A DNA stretch of 64,000 nucleotides from Dichetophora obliterata (Eukaryota > Arthropoda > Insecta > Diptera > Sciomyzidae): positions 50,781,482 through 50,845,481 of the forward strand of contig OY986439.1 in NCBI GenBank assembly GCA_963920525.1, in the 5' to 3' direction. A program made the translations under genes and the position numbers. Below are positions 13,601 to 22,600 of this stretch, one piece after another (position 1 is the first letter of the stretch; each line of letters begins with the position of its first letter). The notes below the pieces were generated by a model. That model was not told where the DNA came from. It did not search any database and saw nothing but the letters and a program-made list of their open reading frames with translations.

Positions 13601-16600
13601 ATGGACTCCAAAACGGCTGGGCCGATTTTGATGAAATTTTCAGATAATGTTCATCTTGTTACGGTGGGTAACATAGGCTATATTTGGACCCGATAGGTGG
13701 CGCTGGGGTGGACTTATATCGAAAATTTGAATTTATGGACCAATTTAACTGAAATTCAGAATGTATGTTTGTTTGATCATAAGAAAATAATTTGTGTATA
13801 AATGGACACGGTAGGTGGCGCTGGGGTGGACTTATTTCGAAAATTCGATGGCGTGAAAAATATATAAATACTTTTAATTTTATTTTATAACGAGGGGAGT
13901 AGCGAAGCACACCGGGTTCAGCTAGTATATAATAAATTTTAACCCTCCGCGGCTTTGCTCGCGATACAGAAACAATTTTAATTTTTGTTGTTAAAGTGAG
14001 TAACGAAAATAACAGCTTTAATTATTTTTGAAAAATTTTAGATATTGCTGCGATTTCATTCCCACCAAAAAAATAGTGAAATGAAAGCTGCAACAACCAA
14101 AATTATAAGAAACATGACACGAAGAAAATGTCAATAGCCCATCCTAGATTAAAGAATATATTTGTGTCGATAAGTTATAATCGCTTACGTCAACTTAAGA
14201 CAGAACTGAGTTATTAATGTAGCTGTGTTTCACACACAAAGAACTATAAACAAACACAATCTCGACCTTCTAGCATGATCTTAGCCAAAGTTATGACATA
14301 AAAACAAAACAAGCTTTCATAGAACTCATATGGCATTAAAATAATTTTTTAACCAATAACCAAAAACCGTAGCGCATTGATAGCTTTGTAAAGGTTTGCA
14401 TTGGATACTTTTTCGGTATTCTATCCAATCTATCTATTCATAAGATAACTCACAATTAATATTACTGTAAGAATTTGTGTAGAAGATTTTAATAAACTCG
14501 AATTGGTTAAGGCAGGATCGTAGCACTGGCCTATTATTAATAAATGAATACAACAAATATCAAAAATTAAATGTAAATCCAACTTACACCTAAGTAGCTC
14601 GTGGCGCATACATCCTTGGGCTTACAACGATTAAAAAAAAAGTTTAAGGTCTAGAAAATGTTCAACGCAAACTCAAAAACTTTCTACATTTTAACAGTAC
14701 ATATAAAACTAAAAATAATCTTTCTTTTTTTTTTTTGCACATGTCTTTTATCGTATCTGTATTTCCATAGTTTTTTATTATTGGCCGCATTCTCGCCGAA
14801 AAAGTGCTCAAGTAGCGAAGTAGCATAAAATATTTTCGCTATATAAATTGTGACATCTCAAGGAACATGTTCTGTGAGAGCAAACCATTCAGCCCGAAAG
14901 TTGTGGAACAGTTCTTGAGCACTTTTTCGGCTAGAATGCGGCCATTGTTTCAAAAATGAAGCTTGGCTAAGCTTTTCTTTTCTATGAATAAATGATATTT
15001 GAATTATCACAGGAGATACCTATTCTGTATTCGCTTTATCTTGCTAATAAAAAATAAATTAAAAGAAGGTAAAGTTAATCTATAGTAATAAAACTCATTT
15101 TCTGTTTGTTTGTTTGTTTGTTTGTTTGTTTGGCCTTTATACAAATCTAAGCGGCTCAACGGATTTTGCTCAAACTAGGTACACATATTAAGTTTATCCC
15201 AACTTAAAATATTACATACTTAGTTTTTGCCACACCCCCTCTGAACTTTTTCAACTAACGGTGATTTTGTTATTATACAACTTTTTGCCATCGGAGATTT
15301 TTGTATATATAATTTTAAAAATTTTTTGTTATTTTGACATCAAAAAACACTCACATATCTTCAAAATTGGAGAAATTTTCAGTACAACGACTTTTTCATA
15401 AAACATCGTTACCTAAGTATGAGAAAAAAACGACATGAAAATCAAAGTTTGGTCTTTCGATGCAAATATCTCCGCTGTCCATTAATATATTTCATTCAAA
15501 TTTTTTTTTGTTAAAAAGTTCAATAAAATCACTTCACAAAAATAGGTTGAACTGTATCGTTGAGTCAGTGTATATATGTTTTATGATTATGTCAAAAGAG
15601 GTCCAAAATATTGACTTTTTACTCAAAAAATTACTCAAAAATTGTTGTTGTTCTAAAAATTAAAACAATTAAAAATTGCACATCTGGCTACCTTTTATAT
15701 GACATAGCATTTATTTGCAAAAATTCTTCCAGTTAAGCGCAAAAATTATTTTACTGTTTTTGTCATCAAAAAAACAAGGTTTGATTTTTTTCGCGAAATT
15801 TATTTTTTCCAAAATGTTGTTTTTATATTTTTTACAAAAAAAGTCAAGTCTCAAAAATAATTTATGTGAAAAAACTACCGCAATATCTCTTTCCAATCAA
15901 AAGTTATGGCTAAAAATCTATTTTTTCATACAATTGACTATCTATAGTAATAAAACTCATTTTCTGTTTGTTTGTTTGTTTGTTTGTTTGGCCTTTATAC
16001 AAATATAAACGGCTCAACGCATTTTGCTCAAACTAGGTACACATATTAAGTTTATCCCAACTTAAAATATTACATACTTAGTTTTTGCCACGCCGCCTCT
16101 GAAATTTTTCAACTAACGGTGATTTTGTTATTACAAAACTTTTTACCATCGGAGATTTTTGTATATTTAATTTTAAAATTTTTTTGTTATTTTGACATCA
16201 AAAACACTCACATATCTTCAAAATTGGAGAAATTTTCAGTACAACGACTTTTTCATAAAACATCGTTACCTAAGAATGAGAAAAAAACGACATGAAAATC
16301 AAAGTTTGGTCTTTCGATGCAAATATCTCCGCTGTCCATCAATATATTTCATTCAAATTTTTTTTGTTCAAAAGTTCAATAAAATCACTTCACAAAAATA
16401 GGTTGAACTGTACCGTTAAGTCAGTGTATATATGTTTTATGAGTATGCCAAAAAAGGTCCAAAATATTGACTTTTTACTCAAAAAATGACTATAAAATTG
16501 TTGTTGTTGTAAAAATGAAATCAATTAAAAATTGCAAATCTGGCTACCTTTCATATGACATATCATTTATTTGCAAAAATTCTTCCAGCTAAGCGCAAAA

Positions 16601-19600
16601 ATTATTTTACGTTTTTGTCATCAAAACAACAAGGGTACTACCACCTTTGATTTTTTTCGCGAAATTTATTTTTTCCAAAATGTTGTTTTTATATTTTTTA
16701 CAAAAAAGTCGAGTCTCAAAAATAAGTTATGTGAAAAAATTACCCCAATACCTCTTTCCAATCAAAAGTTATGGCTAAAAATCTATTTCTTCATACCAGA
16801 CTATTAATAAAACTGAGTTTTGTGTTAAAATTCTCTATATAGTTTGAACGTCCCCATTTATCTCTAAGAATGCAGTTGTGTGCTTAGAGAAGTTACAAAA
16901 ATTTTGGATTATATAAAATCTTCCTTATAGTAAAGTAATCTACTTAGTTGTTTGCCTCCCCACCCCTCGCCCCCCTCCTGTTAATTTTGTTTTGTTGTGA
17001 TGGCTCTATTTTTTCTCACTATTGTGTCACCGCTGTCACTTAGTTCTTTATCAATGGTTCTTTAAATGTTGTATACATATCACAATTTTATCGAAAAGAT
17101 GACTGTGAATAAGAATGCTGTAAAAGTTAATATTTTCATGTAATTAGGTTTAGCTATGTGGTGATATAATAAAACATATGCGCATCTGGTCAGCACAATT
17201 ATTTCATTAGTTTTGATCTGTGCGTTACATTCACAGATAGATGGCGCCACATTTGTAAGAAGTGTGGGTACAAACTATACACCTTGCGGTGAATAGCTGT
17301 ATAATGTTTTTTCAAAAGTTTCTTCAAATTTAACCCCACACGTTTAGGATATTTGATGATCTTATGCAGCTAGCAGATAAGTTTTGCGAAATATTTTGCG
17401 AAAATGCTATTGCTACCAATTTTTTAATAAGTAAAATAATGCAGTACTGCAAGTTTTTTCAGTCGCAGCGTCATCTAGCGTCATCAACACTTAAAAACAT
17501 AGAATTGGCTCAATTTAAATGTTCAGCTCACTTGCTGGATTTTTTGTTGTTTTTGATTTGCTTGCAAATGCGATTATATGATCCTGATCTCCAATGAAAA
17601 AACGCAGCTAATAGAAATTTTAGTAGGTACAATTTAGTAAAAAGTTCAATATGTTTTTTAATATAAATCTTTGTTTAGACGTTAAAATGTCCATAACTCA
17701 AGGATGCATTGAGTCCCACCATTATTTTTATTTTCTTGGAAAGGTAATTGTGCTTGCTTTAAGATTAAGTAAACATAAAAATTTTTTTTAATTTTTAAAA
17801 TATGTTTTTCGTACCCATTCTTTGAATTCAATTAGCTCACCGCAAGAGATGGAACCACCAATTACAAAAATTTTCCAAAACTTTTTTGGATTAATGTTCG
17901 TTCAATTACCTTTCTAACGGTAGCTTTCAAATAAAATTCAACATGCTTTTCATTATTTCAGATTTTAAAAAAATTTAATCGAGAATTGTATGTTAAAATG
18001 TTTACATAAATTACTCTCGATTAACACCGGGTATATCAGCTAGTAATATATATATTAGTTGTATTTAATAAACTTGAATTGGCTAAGACAAGACCATAAC
18101 ATTGGACTAGAATCAATATAGAATACAACAAATACCACAACATGAATGTAGATCCAACTCAAACCTAAGTAATTCGTAGAGCTTAGGTCCTTCGGTTCAC
18201 AACGATTGGAAAAAAATTTGAGGATAGGAAAATGAGCGCGTTGACTCGAATTCAAAACGTTTTTAATTTTTCCAGTATATGGAAAAAAATTAAAAACATA
18301 TAATACTAAAGTATACACTAAGGCATGATTTCTTTCTTCTTTTTTTTGCCAAAATGTCTTTAATCTTATCTGTGTTTCAGTGTTTTTATTTTAATAAAAA
18401 CAATAAAGCTAGGTAAGGCTTTTATTTTCTTTGAATACATCTTCTAAAAATCTAGCCTTAGAGTCGACTTAAAATTTGGGGGTGGCGTTTTTGAATCATT
18501 GTACATACATTAAAAAAACTTTTTAACAAAAAAAAAAAAAAAAAACTTTAAAACCACTACAAAGTAAAATATAATTTTAAATTACTTTTCACATGAATTC
18601 TTGGTGAAATTTGTTAATTTATTTATATGTCTTATTTAATTGGAAATCTTATTACTATAAATTTTTTCTATTATTATCATAAATATATTAACTTCTCCAT
18701 GAATATAAAACCTTCAAAGCCGGATCGCTTATATTATAAAAGTCTGATTATATAAGAGTCGACTTTATAGGTTTTGTATTCATGGAGAAGTTAATATATT
18801 TATGATTATAATAGAAAATAGAAAAAAATTATAGTAATAAGTTTTGCATATAATAAGGTAAGATATAATATAATATATTATAATAAGATATATCTATAAT
18901 AAGATATGATATATAAATAATTTAAAATTATTTTTTACTTTGTAGTGGTTTTGAAGTTACTTTTTATGATTATAATAGAAAATAGAAAAAAATTATAGTA
19001 ATAAGTTTTGCATATAATAAGGTAAGATATAATATAATATATTATAATAAGATATATCTATAATAAGATATGATATATAAATAATTTAAAATTATTTTTT
19101 ACTTTGTAGTGGTTTTGAAGTTAGTTTTTTTGTTAAAAAGTTTTTTTTTCTTCCTTTTTAGAGATTATGATAACAATTTTTCCCATTCTTGTAACGAATT
19201 TTCGTACCCCTATATCAACATTAACTGAAAAAAGTATATTTCTTATATTGCCACGCCCTTTTTACAGTAACGCCCACTTAATTGACCGTAAATTTTCATA
19301 ATTATGCCTACCTCTGTACCTAATTTCAGTATCCTAGTGTCAATATAATTCGAGTTATGGCGTTTTTCTAATATTGCCACGCCTTTGTCGAACAGCACCC
19401 ACTTTTTTGACCGTAGTTTGTAATAATTTTTCCAATCCCTGTACCAATTTCCAGTATTCTAGTATAAATATTAACTGAGATACAGTATTTTTCTTATATT
19501 GCCACGCCTTTTTGTCCAACAACGCCCACTTTATTCACAGTAAAGTTTCATAATTATGCTTGCCCCTGTACCTAATTTCAGCACCTTAGTGTCAATATTA

Positions 19601-22600
19601 TTTGAGTTACAGCGTTTTTATTACATTGCCACGCCCTTTATAGAATTACGCCCACATTTTTTACCATACTTTGTAATAATTGTTTCTAACCCTGTACCAA
19701 TTTCCAGTACCCTAGTGTCAATATTAACTGAGTTACAGCCAATGTTGCCACGCCCTTTATCGAATAACGCTCACTTTTTTGAACATAACTTTTAATAATT
19801 GTGCCAAATCCTGTACTAAATTTCGGCACCATAGTGTAAATGTTATTCGATATACAAAGTGTTTCTTATACTGCCACGCGCCTGTGTCGAATGCCGCCCA
19901 CTTTTTTATTCTGGCACCTCCGCGTCTGATATCTCTATCTGTTGACGAAAAATTGTGGCAATCGGGCAAGTACTTTAGAAGTTATCGTTGTACATACATA
20001 CATTCAAAAAAAAAAAAAAAAAAGAAGAAAGAAATCAACCAACTTGAGAACCTCCTCCTTTTGAAGTCGGTTAAAAATTAAATCATTTTCTTGAAAGCAG
20101 TTCGTTTGTTGATTGACTTTGATGCAGTTACTGCTTATAAAGTGGTTCATTAAAGTGGGCGTTACTGGAAAAAGGGCGTGGCAATATAAGAAAAATACTG
20201 TTTCTCAGTTAATGTTGATATAAGGGTACGAAAATTCGTTACAAGAATGGAAACAAATTGTTATCATAATCTCTAAAAAGGAAGAAATAAAAACTTTTTA
20301 ACAAAAAAAAAAAAAAAAAAGCCAACTTCAAAACCACTACAAAGTAAAAAATAATTTTAAATTACTTTTTACATTAATTCTTGGTCAAATTTGTTAATTT
20401 ATTTATATATCTTATTAAATTGTAAAATTTATTACTATAAATTTTTTTTCTATTTTCTATTATAATCATAAATATATTAACTTCTTTACGAATATAAAAC
20501 CTTTAATGTCGGCGCTTATATAACACTATGCGACAATTTAAGGGTCATGAAATCTAACGAAAAAGCGACCAACACAGATCGATGGTACTAATCTAGACCA
20601 ACAAAAGCCTAAAAGGGTTTTGCAAGTTAGCTCGCTTTTAAAAGATATAGGCATTGAAAGTTTACCTCTTGCAGAGTATTTTTTAAAAATGAATTGCTCA
20701 TAAGGGCGTTAAATTTTTTTTTAATTTCTCATCCTAAGAGGTCTCCAAAGTTACATAGGGTGGTCAGGATCGCCCACAAAAATTTTAGAAAAAAAAGATG
20801 TCTCTCTCTTCCGCAAGGACAATGTTGTGTTTTGAGAAAAACAGTAAAAATAACCGATCTATAAATGCTTTGATTTTTGATATAATAACTTCATATGTCT
20901 TAAAGCAAAAGTAAATACAGACTTTAACTAACAATATCTCGCCAAACAAGATGCCACTCTTGATTTTTACCCACAGTGTCCTGTGTGAAGGATATTCGAA
21001 TATTAAGGTACACTCGAAAAAGCACAGAACTTTTGATTGTTATCTGGTTGTGTATATTTTGGTGGTATTTAGTAAAGTGTTTACGTTTTCCTTATATTTG
21101 GTGTGTTAAAAATTTGCACATTTTTTGCCTATGCATTTATTGTTTTTTAAGAAAATCATATTTCAAAGCAATTTTTCAACTTTTTGAAAATAATTAATAT
21201 AAGGCTTTAGATATCAAGCATCAGAAGTGGTACCGAAAATAATTTTCGCTATTTGGATTCTTCAAATATCTCCCTTAAGGTTATTATTTTCTTAAAACAC
21301 ATCTTAAAAACAATTGTTTTTCAATCAATTGCGACTCATCGAATGGCAGGCTCAGATACTCAAAATTTTAGTTTAACATTTTGGTAAATGATGAGGTAAG
21401 GTGTTTTCACGAAATAATAAATTTCATGCTAGGATGAAAGATTTTTATAAAAAGTCGAAATACGAAAAAGAATCGTGGTCTTATCAGATCCAGAATCAGA
21501 TAGTGGTTCATTCAGAAATATTTTAAGAATCCAAATTCAAATGCCCAAAATATATACAACCTTATATTAATTTTTTTTAAAAGTTATAAAATTGCATTCA
21601 AAATACATTTCTCGAAAACAAGAAAATGTATTTGCGAAAAATATGCAAATTCTTAATTCGCGAAATTAAAGGAAAACGTAAACACTTCAATCAATAACAC
21701 CAACATTTAGACAATCAGATAACAATCAAAAGTTCTGTGCTATTTCGAGTGTACCTTTGGATTCGAATATCTCTCACACAGGACAATGAGGGTAGAAATT
21801 GAGAATTGCATCTTGTTCGGCAAGATATTGTTAGTTAAAGTCTGTATTTACTTTTGCTTTAAGACATTTATAGTTTTTCTTACAAAAATCAAAGCATTTT
21901 AAGGTCGTTATTTTTTACTATTTTTCTCAAAAAACAACTTTATACTTGTTTAATAACGAAATTTTTGGATTTTTTTTTTGTAGAATTTAGCCACCATGCA
22001 ACTTTTAAAATCTCTTAGAATGTAAAAATCGAAAAAAATTGTAATTCGATACGCCCTAATGAGCACTTTATTTTTAAAAATACTCTGCAAGAGGCAAATT
22101 TTCAATGCCTACATCTTTTTAAAGCGAGCTAAGTTTGCAAATTCCTTTTAGGGTTGCACAGTGTAATCAGACAAAATAAACGCTCCGGCTTTAAAGGTTT
22201 TATATTCATGGACAAGTTAATATATTTATGATAATAATAGAAAATAGAAAAAATTTATAGTAATAAGATTTCCAATTTAATAAGATATATAAATAAATTA
22301 ACAATTTTGACGAAGAATTAATGTGAAAAGTAATTTAAAATTATTTTTTACTTTATAGTGGTTTTGAAGTTGGTTTTTTTTTTGTTAAAAAGTTTTTTCT
22401 TATAAATTCCTAGCAGTACTAAAACAATTTGGCTGCATTATCAGTTTGTTTTGATATTTTAATTGATTTAATTATTTGATTTATTCAAATTTATATTCAA
22501 AATTATACTCGACAAATGGGTATTATTATGACCTTCTTTAAAACCATTTGCACTATTATGCGAACGGTTGTGCGATGTATTTTTCTTCTTTTGCAATTCG

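Noticed and set aside
19556..19795. 79-codon frame in the ~124-bp tandem array
   Set aside because: The frame length tracks the repeat period and breaks at each indel between units.
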